Source of the DNA: Sphingobacterium sp. UBA4616
GTDB taxonomy: Bacteria > Bacteroidota > Bacteroidia > Sphingobacteriales > Sphingobacteriaceae
NCBI GenBank assembly: GCA_002386525.1
Contig: DGIS01000020.1
Span: forward strand, 84,513-148,512
Direction of reading: 5' to 3'
DNA length: 64,000 nt
Every line of letters begins with the position of its first letter. Positions within the stretch are counted from its first letter, which is position 1. The notes under the pieces are model-generated. The model did not search any database. It saw only the letters and a program-made list of their open reading frames with translations, and had not been told where the DNA came from. The position numbers and the translations under genes are program-made. Below are positions 35,656 to 45,762 of the stretch, piece after piece.

Positions 35656-38600
35656 CTACTGGAATGAAAATTCGCCAATCCCAATATTGCGCTCTTTATC
35701 TCGGTCAAGATAGATCGTGACGATTTTTCGTTCCTGCTTTCCACTGCTGTAATAGGTGTAGATTTCGGCCATAACTGCGGCAGGACCAGCTAAAGTGAGT
35801 GAATTGTCATTATAGAAATCTACTTCAATTTTGTATGTTCCATTAAGTGCTTTTTTCAATAAAAATTGTTCTGGTCCATATCCTCCGGTGAAGTCATTGC
35901 TGAGTCGGCCCCCGATTGCTGTAGCAGGATTACTATAGAAACATTTTTCTCCATTTGGATCCGTTACCCAGAGATCGATATCTGTGTTTTGTGAATTCCA
36001 GTTAATAACAACGCGGATATCCACAGGCAGGTCTGCAATCAAATTTTTGTTCACCGCAACTTTGGAGCTTGCAGCTTTGTTTGCTTTAATGAGATTATTG
36101 ATTTCCATGACCAATGTTTCTTCAATACCATCATCGCGATCGGCAGCTTCTGGGGAGTAGCTCTGGGTCAAAATCCCATATAATTGTTCTAGTGCCTCCT
36201 TGAACATACCTTTGTCTTGTAAAACGAGGGCATAATCGCGGTGACTTTGAGGATCCATTGGCCGCCATTTCAACACTTTGGCTGTAATGAATAGTGCTTT
36301 GTCGTAATCTCCCCATTCGCGTAGTTTGTATGAAATGGTTTTATAGAGATCGGCATTTTCGATCTGCAGGTCAGCCAGTGCGCTTAGGATTAGTACGGCT
36401 TTTTGTGTATTCCCTCTTTTGAAGAAAAAGTTTGCAACATCAAAATAGAAAGTTGGTGTTCCCATGTACTGATTCCGAAGCTGGAGATAGGTTTTGTAGG
36501 GATCTTTGGATTGATCGAGTTCTTTGAGATAGGCCTGATCTTCTTTAATGTCGGGTATGCTGATTTTTCCACGGATGTTGTCGATGCTGTTGCCCGTTGG
36601 TACGCCCGCTACAGGTTCTTCCAAGGATTGAACAACAACGGATTCGTGAAGAACGTCGTCAGATGTGGTTGCCATTGCTAATTCGCTTGTTGCTGCCTTG
36701 GCGGTATTTGAATTGCCAACGACTGATATTCTTTTTTCGCTGGCAGCATCTGATGACCTCAATTCTTCGGCGCGTGTTGTCGCGACAGGACTGGCTGAAG
36801 CACGTGACGGAACAGGTGTAACAGGAACAACTCCGGTGGCGATCTCTTCGACAGCCATATAGTCTGTGGGCTCAATCTGCGTGTCCCGTTGTGGATATTT
36901 CTTTTTTGCCCGAAAGTCTGTATTCCACCAGGAGCGAAGTTCTTCTGCGCTATTTTCGGCTTTATCTAAGAGATTCGCTACACGCTCTTCCCTTTCGATA
37001 GCATGTTCTTTTTTGAGTGCATTAAATTGCGGAAGTAATTCTGCTGGAGGTGTTATTGCATAACGTATGTAATCTTCTACAGTTTCCAGTACAATTAGGC
37101 TAGTATTTCGCGTCACGATTCCGAACTGTTTACCCAGGGTTTCTATTTCCTCACGATTATTGTCGTATTGAAGGTCCAATGCTTCGATTTTCTTTTGTGC
37201 CCAGATCTGCTGCAGGTCAATTTCACCATGATCTTGATGCAGCGCTATGCTTACTTCTTTTGGGGTATGTTGTCCATCTCCTACAAGTAATGTGAGTTGC
37301 TTCAATCCTAGGTATTTTCCTATTCCAGCAATAGAAAAATTGGCTTGTATAGGGGTTCCTTTCTTAGGGTAAACTTCATCGAAATCATTGTGCTCTTTTA
37401 TTCCCAAGTAAAGAAGATCGATTGTATTTAGATTGTGGTAGGCTTGATTTACGGAAACATTGGTCAAATTGATCATCTTTCCGCTATGTTTCTGAGCAAT
37501 CTCTTTTAGGATACCGTAGTCAGATCCACTGGACGAAGTAATGCAATAAACGGGATTTTCAAGGGTAATTTCACTTTGGCCAAATGTGGAAAGTCCGTCG
37601 GTAAACAGCAGGTAATTGCTGGCTTTTATTACTCCAGGTTTTATTTGACTATAATCTGTGCCGCCATCGTAGTCCATTTGTTTGAGATAACTTTTAAGTT
37701 CATCCCAATTACCTTGTCTAACTTGAAACGTCGGTCCTTTTACAAATTGGATGTCCAATAAACCCATTTCAACCTGCATGTTAGGATTATCTTTAAAAAA
37801 GAGATCTAATAGGGCAAGTTCCTTTTCTATAGCTCTATTTTTAGTACTCAGTGAACGGTCCCAGATAATTCCGATGGTGTCGCCCCATTTTTTCTGAGTA
37901 GGTTTCACGGAATTGATGCTTGCATTGGCAAGAAAATAAAAAGTCTTATCATGATTTGTTTGAAATAAGCCCGATGACTCTTTGCTGTCTGTTGGCAGTA
38001 GAATGACCAGATTCCGCTGGGATTGAAAATGTTGTTTACGTAAAGAAGCTGTGTAATTGTTGTTGTGTTGGGAGAATGCTAGAGAACCATCTGGTTTTTC
38101 TGTGAAATCTGGTTTATGGCTGTCTTGAAGGACATGAATATCCAAGGCAAAGTTATGAATGGCAGCGGTGTAAGTTAACGGCAAATAGTAATAACGTGCC
38201 TGATCGGATTCCGTAGTTAGATTTTCGGAATAACTGATCTGAATAGTCCGTTTACCATTCGCTGGCAAAGGATAAATGCGGGTACGGAAGTTGTTACCCT
38301 CAACTTTCTCCAATAGTCCGGGGTCGACACGATGTGTTTCTATACTTTCAAAAACTTCGGTGCCTTTATTTTTATCGACTGCAACTGCTTGCCGTAATTT
38401 GCCATTGATATCTAAGGCATAGCCGCTCACCGATACGCCTTCCGGCATAGGGAATGTCAGTTCGCCCTCGAGATCGCGATTGGTTTTATTTTCAAACACC
38501 ATTGTCATCGTCGTTTTGGCGATATTTCCGAAGATGGCAACTTCTACTTTTAGGTCTGCCAACACAACGTTGTCTTGCCGACCATCGTCGTTTTTAATTT

Positions 38601-38697
38601 TTAAACTGGGTATCTCTCGCGTAGTTCTGATCTGAGATTTTGTATCTACATTGGAAAATACCAAAACTATGAAAAGGGCAATTATGATCTTTTTCAT
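35656..38697 (-). CDS. Large exported VIT/von Willebrand A/TPR protein with C-terminal DUF2135-like domain
   Basis: Exported protein of 1013 residues from the ATG at 38697, which gives a clean signal peptide; an upstream reading would add 18 unlikely residues. A VIT domain covers about 30-160 (MTMVFENKTNRDLEGELTF, then PLPANGKRTIQISY). A vWA domain follows with a MIDAS DxSxS in WDRSLST near 290. A low-complexity Ala/Ser/Thr linker (about 640-730) leads to TPR-like helices (about 760-900) and a beta-rich DUF2135-like domain with INWNSQNTDIDLWVTDPNGE. The layout suggests a periplasmic protein-interaction scaffold; its function is unknown. Confidence 0.82.
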   Translation of the reverse strand: MKKIIIALFIVLVFSNVDTKSQIRTTREIPSLKIKNDDGRQDNVVLADLKVEVAIFGNIAKTTMTMVFENKTNRDLEGELTFPMPEGVSVSGYALDINGKLRQAVAVDKNKGTEVFESIETHRVDPGLLEKVEGNNFRTRIYPLPANGKRTIQISYSENLTTESDQARYYYLPLTYTAAIHNFALDIHVLQDSHKPDFTEKPDGSLAFSQHNNNYTASLRKQHFQSQRNLVILLPTDSKESSGLFQTNHDKTFYFLANASINSVKPTQKKWGDTIGIIWDRSLSTKNRAIEKELALLDLFFKDNPNMQVEMGLLDIQFVKGPTFQVRQGNWDELKSYLKQMDYDGGTDYSQIKPGVIKASNYLLFTDGLSTFGQSEITLENPVYCITSSSGSDYGILKEIAQKHSGKMINLTNVSVNQAYHNLNTIDLLYLGIKEHNDFDEVYPKKGTPIQANFSIAGIGKYLGLKQLTLLVGDGQHTPKEVSIALHQDHGEIDLQQIWAQKKIEALDLQYDNNREEIETLGKQFGIVTRNTSLIVLETVEDYIRYAITPPAELLPQFNALKKEHAIEREERVANLLDKAENSAEELRSWWNTDFRAKKKYPQRDTQIEPTDYMAVEEIATGVVPVTPVPSRASASPVATTRAEELRSSDAASEKRISVVGNSNTAKAATSELAMATTSDDVLHESVVVQSLEEPVAGVPTGNSIDNIRGKISIPDIKEDQAYLKELDQSKDPYKTYLQLRNQYMGTPTFYFDVANFFFKRGNTQKAVLILSALADLQIENADLYKTISYKLREWGDYDKALFITAKVLKWRPMDPQSHRDYALVLQDKGMFKEALEQLYGILTQSYSPEAADRDDGIEETLVMEINNLIKANKAASSKVAVNKNLIADLPVDIRVVINWNSQNTDIDLWVTDPNGEKCFYSNPATAIGGRLSNDFTGGYGPEQFLLKKALNGTYKIEVDFYNDNSLTLAGPAAVMAEIYTYYSSGKQERKIVTIYLDRDKERNIGIGEFSFQ

Positions 38698-38760
38698 CTT
38701 TCTATTTTTAGTAGGTGAGGGCAGAGAATGTACCGTTGATTCGCTGCACAATTAGCTATT

Positions 38761-38768
38761 TATTTTTG
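38761..38768 (+). promoter_or_regulatory. -7 box before the phytase-like esterase remnant
   Basis: TATTTTTG, a perfect TAnnTTTG box, five bases before an ATG (38774) that opens the 17-codon first segment of the remnant. It may be a chance or captured promoter. Confidence 0.3.
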
Positions 38769-38773
38769 TAGTG

Positions 38774-39312
38774 ATGCATGAAAAAGTAAAATTCCATAAC
38801 TGGGTGTATTTAATTGATGCGATATGATGGAGCGTACCGATTTGCAGGCTGTAAGTGGAATCGCTGCCGTGAGCAATTCAACATTTATTGTCTTGGAACG
38901 CGACGGGGAATATGCGACAGAAGCATCACGTTCTACTGTATTTAAGAAAATTTATAAAATAGATCTTTCTGGCGCAACGGATATCTCGGATACGGATAAT
39001 ACTGCAACTGGGAAATTATTTGATGGTAAAACTGTCGAGGAACTCAAAGATGCGGCTACATTGGCAAAATATACTATTAAACCGGTCCAAAAGGCCATGG
39101 TTGCCGATTTAATGACTGACATCCAGGAATTGTATCTGCATGATAAAGCAGCGGGCTTGCCTGTCATTAATCCATAATTGATCGCGGTATGTAATGATGA
39201 TGATTTTGGGGTAACCGGAAAAGGTTTCTATAAATCGAAAATATTGCCTTACATAAAGACCGTTGACAAAAACAGTATTTATTTTATTAAACTTAAGGAC
39301 TCTTTGAAATAG
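38774..39312 (+). pseudogene. Remnant of a phytase-like esterase gene, truncated with frameshift and nonsense codon
   Basis: Three consecutive pieces read as the C-terminal part of an 'esterase-like activity of phytase' family protein. Piece 1 (38774-38827) reads VKFHNWVYLIDA and stops. Piece 2, in another frame (38824-39177), carries RTDLQAVSGIAAVSNSTFIV and LERDGEYA, then MTDIQELYLHDKAAGLPVIN and ends at TAA. Piece 3 continues in the same frame past that TAA: LIAVCNDDDFGVTGKGF to ILPYIKTVDKNSIYFIKLKD and a final TAG at 39312. The TAA probably replaces a serine codon (TCA). The N-terminal two thirds of the gene is missing. The intact family is about 350 residues or more and is usually exported. 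Confidence 0.75.
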
Positions 39313-39327
39313 GTGCTAATTATTGAT

Positions 39328-39367
39328 GATAAAAAGGTCCGTTGAGCATTCAATGGACCTTTTTATC
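39328..39367. terminator. Bidirectional hairpin terminator
   Basis: An 18-bp inverted repeat with one G-T pair (GATAAAAAGGTCCGTTGA with TCAATGGACCTTTTTATC, four-base loop) lies between the esterase remnant and gltD. T runs lie at the base of the stem on both strands. Confidence 0.85.
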
Positions 39368-39463
39368 ATTTTATACTGCGCAAGCTTTTGTTCTTATTAC
39401 TAAAGATTAAACAGTGGCTTGGCATATCACTGGTATGGGGGCTCTATTGCGCGTGCCCAACTC

Positions 39464-40924
39464 TTATGCATTTATTGTTGCTAAGAAATCTTTGCTTTCA
39501 AGTTCGGAATATCCCATCAGGTATTCGTCTACTTTTCTGGCACACTCGCGTCCTTCAGAGATCGCCCAAACAACCAAGGATTGTCCCTTACGACAGTCTC
39601 CGGCAGTGAAAATATTGTCAATGGTGGTTTGGTAGTCTTTGGCATTCGCCAAGATGTTTCCTTTTTGATCGACACGGACGCCTAGTTGTTCTAGCAGTGT
39701 ATGCTCGGTATGTTGATATCCAATGGCCAATAATACGAGATCGGCTGGTATTTCACGGATTTCAGATTCGCCTAAGCGGGTTCTTCGTCCGAATTCATCC
39801 ACTTCGTATTGAACCTCTTTGATTTTTACAGCTTTGATATGGCCATTTTCATCTTGAACGAACTCTTGGGTTTCTGTAGCCCAAAGTCTTTCACAGCCTT
39901 CTTCTTGGGAAGAGGAGGTTCCGAATGTGAGCTTGTCCATCGGCCAGGGGTTGCTTTTTAGCCGTTCTTTGGATGGCGTTGGTTTACGGGCAATCTGTGT
40001 GATACTTTTCGCACGGTGACGGTTGGATGTACCGATACAGTCTGATCCAGTATCACCGTCGCCAATGACCACAACATGTTTGTCGGTTGCCAGGATACGG
40101 TCTTGGTCGATCGTAATTCCGCTTACTTCTTTATTCTGTTGGGTCAAAAAGTCCATGGCAAAATGGATACCTTTGGCATCATGTCCCGGTAATTGCATAT
40201 GCCAGGGTACAGTTGATCCTGTTGCCAATACAATAGCGTCGTAAGCTTTTAATTCGTAAACACTTATATCTTTGCCCACTTCAGTATTCACCTTGAATTC
40301 GATTCCAGATTCTTTCATGAGGTTGATACGACGATCAATCACTGATTTTTCTAATTTAAAATCGGGAATACCATAGCGTAGTAATCCTCCAACTTGGTCA
40401 TCGCGTTCGAATACAACAACATCATGACCTGCTTTATTGAGCTGTGCAGCTGCAGCCAGTCCTGCTGGGCCGGAACCGACGACAGCGATGCGCTTGCCTG
40501 TTTTTAAATAGCTTTTGTAAGCTTTGACATAGCCCTTTTTGAAAGCAATTTCGATGATGTGTTTTTCGATCTCTTCAATAGTGATCGGAGTACTATGAAT
40601 ACCCAGTACACAAGCCGACTCACAGGGTGCCGGACATATTCTGCCTGTAAATTCTGGGAAGTTATTGGTGGAGGATAAAATCTGATAGGCCTCTTCCCAT
40701 TTTCCATCGTATACAGCATCATTAAATTCAGGGATAACATTGCCCAATGGACAGCCCGAATGGCAGAATGGAATACCGCAGTCCATACAGCGCGCGGCCT
40801 GTTTATTAAGTTCATTCTCAGAATAACCTTTGTTAAATTCCTTGAAGTGTTGTACGCGTGCTTCGACAGCTTCTTTTGTCGGAAGCACGCGCTCAAATTC
40901 TTTAAAACCTGTAATTTTTCCCAT
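39464..40924 (-). CDS. gltD: Glutamate synthase small subunit
   Basis: Beta subunit of glutamate synthase, 486 residues, which passes electrons from NAD(P)H through FAD and iron-sulfur clusters to the large subunit. The N-terminal cysteine pattern CMDCGIPFCHSGCPLGN (near residue 47) and CPAPCESAC bind the clusters, the FAD-binding motif is VVGSGPAGLAAAAQL (near residue 149) and a second nucleotide-binding motif is VVIGDGDTGSDCIGT. Length is normal. It is encoded 17 bases downstream of gltB in one operon. Confidence 0.95.
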   Translation of the reverse strand: MGKITGFKEFERVLPTKEAVEARVQHFKEFNKGYSENELNKQAARCMDCGIPFCHSGCPLGNVIPEFNDAVYDGKWEEAYQILSSTNNFPEFTGRICPAPCESACVLGIHSTPITIEEIEKHIIEIAFKKGYVKAYKSYLKTGKRIAVVGSGPAGLAAAAQLNKAGHDVVVFERDDQVGGLLRYGIPDFKLEKSVIDRRINLMKESGIEFKVNTEVGKDISVYELKAYDAIVLATGSTVPWHMQLPGHDAKGIHFAMDFLTQQNKEVSGITIDQDRILATDKHVVVIGDGDTGSDCIGTSNRHRAKSITQIARKPTPSKERLKSNPWPMDKLTFGTSSSQEEGCERLWATETQEFVQDENGHIKAVKIKEVQYEVDEFGRRTRLGESEIREIPADLVLLAIGYQHTEHTLLEQLGVRVDQKGNILANAKDYQTTIDNIFTAGDCRKGQSLVVWAISEGRECARKVDEYLMGYSELESKDFLATINA

Positions 40925-40941
40925 GATTTGTGCTTCCTATA

Positions 40942-43900
40942 TTATGCTTCAACTAATTTTTGACGAATGACATTTTTGTATTCTCTTGGGAATACCTTAA
41001 TGAATTTATTTTTTTCTCTTGACCAGTTTTGTAAAATAAAATCTGCTCTGCGACTATTGGTAAGCAAGATATGACGTTTTAACAAAGCAATAATTGCGGT
41101 TTCGTCTTCACTTTCCAATGGATCTAAGTCAACCATTTCTTGATTACAATTATCGCGGAAATCTTCGTTAATGTCGTAGATCCATGCGATACCGCCACTC
41201 ATTCCGGCAGCGAAATTACGGCCTGTTGCACCCAAAATCAGCGCTCGGCCTCCGGTCATGTATTCACAACCGTGGTCTCCAACTCCTTCAACCACGGCGG
41301 TAGCTCCTGAGTTACGTACGGCGAAACGTTCACCTGCCTGCCCATTGACGAATAGATGACCCGAGGTTGCACCAAATAGTGCTACGTTGCCAATAATGAT
41401 ATTATCTTCTGGTACAAGCGCACTTTCTGCTACTGGATAGATTGCTAACTGAGCTCCTGATAATCCTTTTCCAACATAATCGTTGGCTTCACCTTGTAAC
41501 TCAAAGGAAAGGCCTTTGGTAGAAAATGCGCCGAAGCTCTGTCCCGCAGAACCTTCAAATTTGAAGTTGATGGTGTTGTCAGGTAGGCCTTCGGAACCGT
41601 AGAGTTTGGAGATTTCGTTGGACAGCATTGTTCCTATGGTACGGTCTGTATTTTTTACTTTAAAGGTGCCAAATACAGGCGTTTTGGTATCTAGCGCTAA
41701 TTTAGACTGTTTCAATAAGCCCCAATCTAAAATCATGGCCATACCGTGATCTTGCTCTTCGGTATTGTATAGTGATTGTCCAGGTTCGTTGCGCTCTACG
41801 TGCAATATATCGGTAAAGTCAATTTTCTTGGCTTTCCAATGATCTATATTCTCGCGTTTTTTTAAGAACTGAGCTCGTCCAACCATTTCGTTGATGGTGC
41901 GGAATCCAAGATAAGCCATTGTTTCGCGCACTTCTTCTGCCAAGAAAGTGAATAAGTTGACAATATCTTCTGGTTTTCCAGAGAACAGTTTCCGTAATTC
42001 GGGGTCTTGGGTTGCTACCCCCACGGGACAGGTGTTCAAGTGGCATTTGCGCATCATGATACAACCGCCGGCCACTAGGGCAGCAGTGGACACACCCCAC
42101 TCTTCGGCTCCTAATAGTGTTGCAATGATGATGTCACGACCTGTTTTTACCTGACCATCAGCTTGAAGTACTACGCGGCTGCGCAATTTGTTTTTCACCA
42201 GTGTTTGATGGGCTTCTGCAAGACCCAATTCCCAAGGTAATCCCGCGTGTTTGATTGAGCTGATTGGGGATGCACCTGTTCCGCCGTCAAAACCTGCAAT
42301 GAGGATGACGTCGGCGTGAGCTTTCGCAACTCCGGCAGCAATCGTGCCGACGCCTGCTTTAGATACTAATTTTACGTTGATTCTTGCTTGGCGGTTGGCA
42401 TTCTTTAAGTCAAAGATGAGCTGTGCTAAATCTTCGATAGAGTAAATGTCATGATGCGGTGGAGGGGAGATTAGTCCTACACCGGGTGTTGAATGCCGGG
42501 TTTTTGCGATCCAGGCATCAACTTTAGGTCCTGGTAATTGTCCCCCTTCACCTGGTTTGGCTCCTTGCGCCATCTTAATCTGTAACTCATCTGCTTGCGT
42601 CAGGTAATTGGATGTAACACCAAAACGTGCCGAAGCGACTTGTTTGATTGCTGAACGCATGGAGTCTCCATTTGGGAGGGGTTTATAACGCAATTCATCC
42701 TCTCCACCTTCACCGGTATTGGATTTTGCTCCGATACGGTTCATGGCTATGGCGAGTGTACTGTGTGCTTCGTGCGAGATTGAACCAAAAGACATGGCAC
42801 CTGTAGCGAAACGTTTAAGGATCTCACTGGCAGGTTCTACTTGTTCTAGTGGAATGGAATTGCGATGTTTTGCAAAGTCCAGTAATCCACGAAGGGTAAA
42901 CATATGTTCTTTTTGCTCGTTGATTTTCTGCGCGTATTTTTTATAGGTCGCGTAGTCTCCAGTGCGACAGGCCTGTTGTAAGAGGTGGATTGTGTCTGGA
43001 TTCCAAAGGTGTCCTTCACCTCGGCGTTTCCATTGGTAAATACCACCTTCTGGCAATAGATTTTGTGGGGTACGGCTTTTTTCGAATCCGCGCCAGTGTT
43101 TTGAGAGTGCTTCTTTAGCAAGATCATCTAAGGTCATGCCACCAATGCGTGAAACAGCTCCACAAAAGAATTTATCGACGACAGATTTGTCGATACCGAG
43201 CACTTCGAAGATCTGCGCTCCGTGATAGGATTGTAATGTTGAGATTCCCATTTTAGAGAAAATTTTCAACAATCCATTGTTGACGGCTTTCACGTAGTTT
43301 TTGGATAACTCTGGCCATGTCAGTTCGGTATCCAATGTATTTTGTTCTTTCATGGTACGGATACTGGCTAATGCCATATAGGGATTGATAGCTGTAGCAC
43401 CGAATGCCAATAAGCAAGCGAAGTGATGCACTTCCCAAGCATCGCCCGCTTCAACCACTAACCCTACTGCACCGCGATTTCCGGTTTTGATCAAATGGTG
43501 GTGCACCGCCGATACAGCGAGTAAGGAAGGGATCGCAGCGTGTTTGGAGTCGATTGCGCGATCCGAAAGGATTAAGACTTCAAAACCATCACGCACAGCA
43601 TCATCAGCATAGCGACACAGGCGCTCTAGACCTGCTTCTAACGCCCCAGGCTTGCCATCTGAGCGGAAGTAGGATTGAATGGTTTTTGCTTGGAATAACC
43701 CTGTATCGATGGAACGCAATTTTTCCAGTTCTTTGGAGGTTAAGATCGGATGTGGTAAAGTTACACAGTGACAGAATTTTTTGTCTTCGATCAGAATATT
43801 GCCGGCGTTACCGATGAATGTTGCTAAACTCATGACCAAGCGTTCGCGAATCGGATCGATTGGTGGGTTGGTTACTTGGGCAAAAAATTGCTTAAAATAA

Positions 43901-45456
43901 CTTGAAATATGCTGTGGTTGGTCCGAGAGTATCGCTAAGGGGACATCTGAACCCATTGATCCGGTGGGTTCGTACCCTGTTAAAGCCATTGGGGTCAGGA
44001 TCGTTTCTAGATCTTCCCGGGAGAAACCAAATGTCTTCTGATATTTGAATACGGAATCTTTGGAAAGGTAGGTGTAGGTAACTCGAGGTTCTTCGAGTTC
44101 TTCTAATTTGATTTTATAATTGTCTAACCATTCGCTGTAGGGTTGTTGATTGATCAATTGATCTTTTACTTCTTTATCGGTAAGGATACGGCCCTGTTCC
44201 ATGTCGACAAGAAAAATCTTACCTGCTTGTTGCCTTCCTTTTTTGATGATGGTAGATTCGTCGATTGGAAGTGCCCCAGCTTCAGAAGCAACCACAACGC
44301 GGTCGTCAGAAGTGACGGCATAGCGCAACGGACGGAGGCCGTTACGGTCTAACGTAGCGCCAATGTGTTTACCATCGGTAAAACAAAGCGCTGCAGGACC
44401 ATCCCAAGGTTCCATTAATGTGGCGTGATATTCGTAGAAAGCGCGTTTTAACGGATCCATTTGTGTGTTGCCATCCCAAGCTTCAGGAACTAACATTAAC
44501 ATGACATGGGTTAAACTACGGCCGCTATGTAAAAGCAATTCGGCAACATTATCGAGACATGCAGAGTCTGACTGACCACGGTCTACAACAGGGAGCAGGA
44601 TTTCCATTTCCTCTTCTGTAAAGTAAGGCGATGATAATGCACGCATGCCTGCATAAAACCAATTGAGGTTACCTGTCAAGGTGTTGATCTCGCCATTGTG
44701 TGCCAACATCCGGAAAGGCTGTGCGAGTGACCATGAAGGGAATGTATTGGTTGAAAAACGAGAGTGAACTAATCCGAAAGCAGATACTACACGAGGATCG
44801 CGTAAATCGAGATAATAGGTTCCGACTTGGTATGTTGTTAATTGACCTTTGTAAATAATTGTTTTGCAAGAAAGGGATGCAAAGTAAAGTGGGAGAGGGT
44901 ATTCTTGTTGTTGTTTAACTTTTTGGATGATCAGGCGACGTAGTACAAAAAGCTTGCGTTCAAATTCTTCAGTGTTTGAAACGCCGTCCGGTCTGCTGAC
45001 AAAAAATTGGACAATCTCGGGTTCCGCACTGAGCGCTGTTGGTCCAATACCTTCACGATTGACAGGTACTGGACGGTAACCAAGGAATTTCATACCCCTT
45101 TCTACTGCCGCTTCTTCAATTAAATCCCGACATATTTTGTTCATGTCTTCTTCTTTAGGAAGAAACACCATACCTGTGCCATAATAACCTGGTTCCTCCA
45201 ATTGTATACCCAAGCTGATACATTCTTCCCATAAAAATTCATGGGGAAGTTGGATCATGATACCTGCTCCGTCACCACTTTCTGGATCACAACCGCAAGC
45301 ACCCCGGTGCTCCATATTTTCCAGCATGGTCAATGCATCTTTTACTTGTGCGTGTGATTTATTCCCTTTGATATGGGCAACAAAGCCTACCCCACAGGCG
45401 TCATGCTCAAAATTAGGGTCGTAAAGGCCCTCCGTTTTCGGTCTTTGTTCGATCAT
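40942..45456 (-). CDS. gltB: Glutamate synthase large subunit
   Basis: Alpha subunit of glutamate synthase, 1504 residues, making two glutamates from glutamine and 2-oxoglutarate. The class II amidotransferase domain begins at the cysteine of HDACGVGFV (residue 21), so a short propeptide is probably removed. The central domain is followed by the FMN domain (VKLVSKAGVGTIAAGVAKA; GFDGGTGASP), the 3Fe-4S cysteines in CIMMRKCHLNTCPVG (near residue 1135) and a C-terminal beta-helix (GATSGHLFVNGQAGERFAVR). An AAGGAAAG sequence sits three bases before the ATG, one of the few Shine-Dalgarno-like sites here. Confidence 0.96.
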   Translation of the reverse strand: MIEQRPKTEGLYDPNFEHDACGVGFVAHIKGNKSHAQVKDALTMLENMEHRGACGCDPESGDGAGIMIQLPHEFLWEECISLGIQLEEPGYYGTGMVFLPKEEDMNKICRDLIEEAAVERGMKFLGYRPVPVNREGIGPTALSAEPEIVQFFVSRPDGVSNTEEFERKLFVLRRLIIQKVKQQQEYPLPLYFASLSCKTIIYKGQLTTYQVGTYYLDLRDPRVVSAFGLVHSRFSTNTFPSWSLAQPFRMLAHNGEINTLTGNLNWFYAGMRALSSPYFTEEEMEILLPVVDRGQSDSACLDNVAELLLHSGRSLTHVMLMLVPEAWDGNTQMDPLKRAFYEYHATLMEPWDGPAALCFTDGKHIGATLDRNGLRPLRYAVTSDDRVVVASEAGALPIDESTIIKKGRQQAGKIFLVDMEQGRILTDKEVKDQLINQQPYSEWLDNYKIKLEELEEPRVTYTYLSKDSVFKYQKTFGFSREDLETILTPMALTGYEPTGSMGSDVPLAILSDQPQHISSYFKQFFAQVTNPPIDPIRERLVMSLATFIGNAGNILIEDKKFCHCVTLPHPILTSKELEKLRSIDTGLFQAKTIQSYFRSDGKPGALEAGLERLCRYADDAVRDGFEVLILSDRAIDSKHAAIPSLLAVSAVHHHLIKTGNRGAVGLVVEAGDAWEVHHFACLLAFGATAINPYMALASIRTMKEQNTLDTELTWPELSKNYVKAVNNGLLKIFSKMGISTLQSYHGAQIFEVLGIDKSVVDKFFCGAVSRIGGMTLDDLAKEALSKHWRGFEKSRTPQNLLPEGGIYQWKRRGEGHLWNPDTIHLLQQACRTGDYATYKKYAQKINEQKEHMFTLRGLLDFAKHRNSIPLEQVEPASEILKRFATGAMSFGSISHEAHSTLAIAMNRIGAKSNTGEGGEDELRYKPLPNGDSMRSAIKQVASARFGVTSNYLTQADELQIKMAQGAKPGEGGQLPGPKVDAWIAKTRHSTPGVGLISPPPHHDIYSIEDLAQLIFDLKNANRQARINVKLVSKAGVGTIAAGVAKAHADVILIAGFDGGTGASPISSIKHAGLPWELGLAEAHQTLVKNKLRSRVVLQADGQVKTGRDIIIATLLGAEEWGVSTAALVAGGCIMMRKCHLNTCPVGVATQDPELRKLFSGKPEDIVNLFTFLAEEVRETMAYLGFRTINEMVGRAQFLKKRENIDHWKAKKIDFTDILHVERNEPGQSLYNTEEQDHGMAMILDWGLLKQSKLALDTKTPVFGTFKVKNTDRTIGTMLSNEISKLYGSEGLPDNTINFKFEGSAGQSFGAFSTKGLSFELQGEANDYVGKGLSGAQLAIYPVAESALVPEDNIIIGNVALFGATSGHLFVNGQAGERFAVRNSGATAVVEGVGDHGCEYMTGGRALILGATGRNFAAGMSGGIAWIYDINEDFRDNCNQEMVDLDPLESEDETAIIALLKRHILLTNSRRADFILQNWSREKNKFIKVFPREYKNVIRQKLVEA

Positions 45457-45762
45457 CTTTCCTTTTCAAATAATTATAATTGCTAATATAGGAATAAAAA
45501 ACTTAAATATTATAAAAATTATAATGAAAATGTGTTTAATTTAATTTTATTACTTCTTTTAGTGTATTTTATTGCTGATATTGTATTTGATGATTACGGC
45601 TGTTATTAGCTGTTTACGCGTACCTGAAATATGCATCATTTGGCAATATTTTTATATTGGATATGAGAAATGCATCTCAAGATTGCGATAATATATATAA
45701 ATTAGGCAAAGTATTGCATATCCTTTATACGGTATCGCTATGGCTTAACTAAAGAGAATAAG
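45457..45762. promoter_or_regulatory. 306-base AT-rich divergent control region between gltB and the epimerase gene
   Basis: No gene is visible. Near gltB are two related palindromes, AATTATAATT (45473-45482) and ATTATAA-AAA-TTATAAT (45509-45525). In the middle is CAATAT-TTTT-ATATTG (45644-45659), flanked by two copies of ATGCATC about 40 bases apart (near 45631 and 45671). I see no perfect TAnnTTTG box on either strand. These repeats are candidate operators for nitrogen control of gltBD, but that is inference. Confidence 0.4.

Noticed and set aside
41819..42100. Minus-strand 93-codon and other frames inside gltB
   Set aside because: They are alternative-frame shadows of a highly conserved 1504-residue gene.
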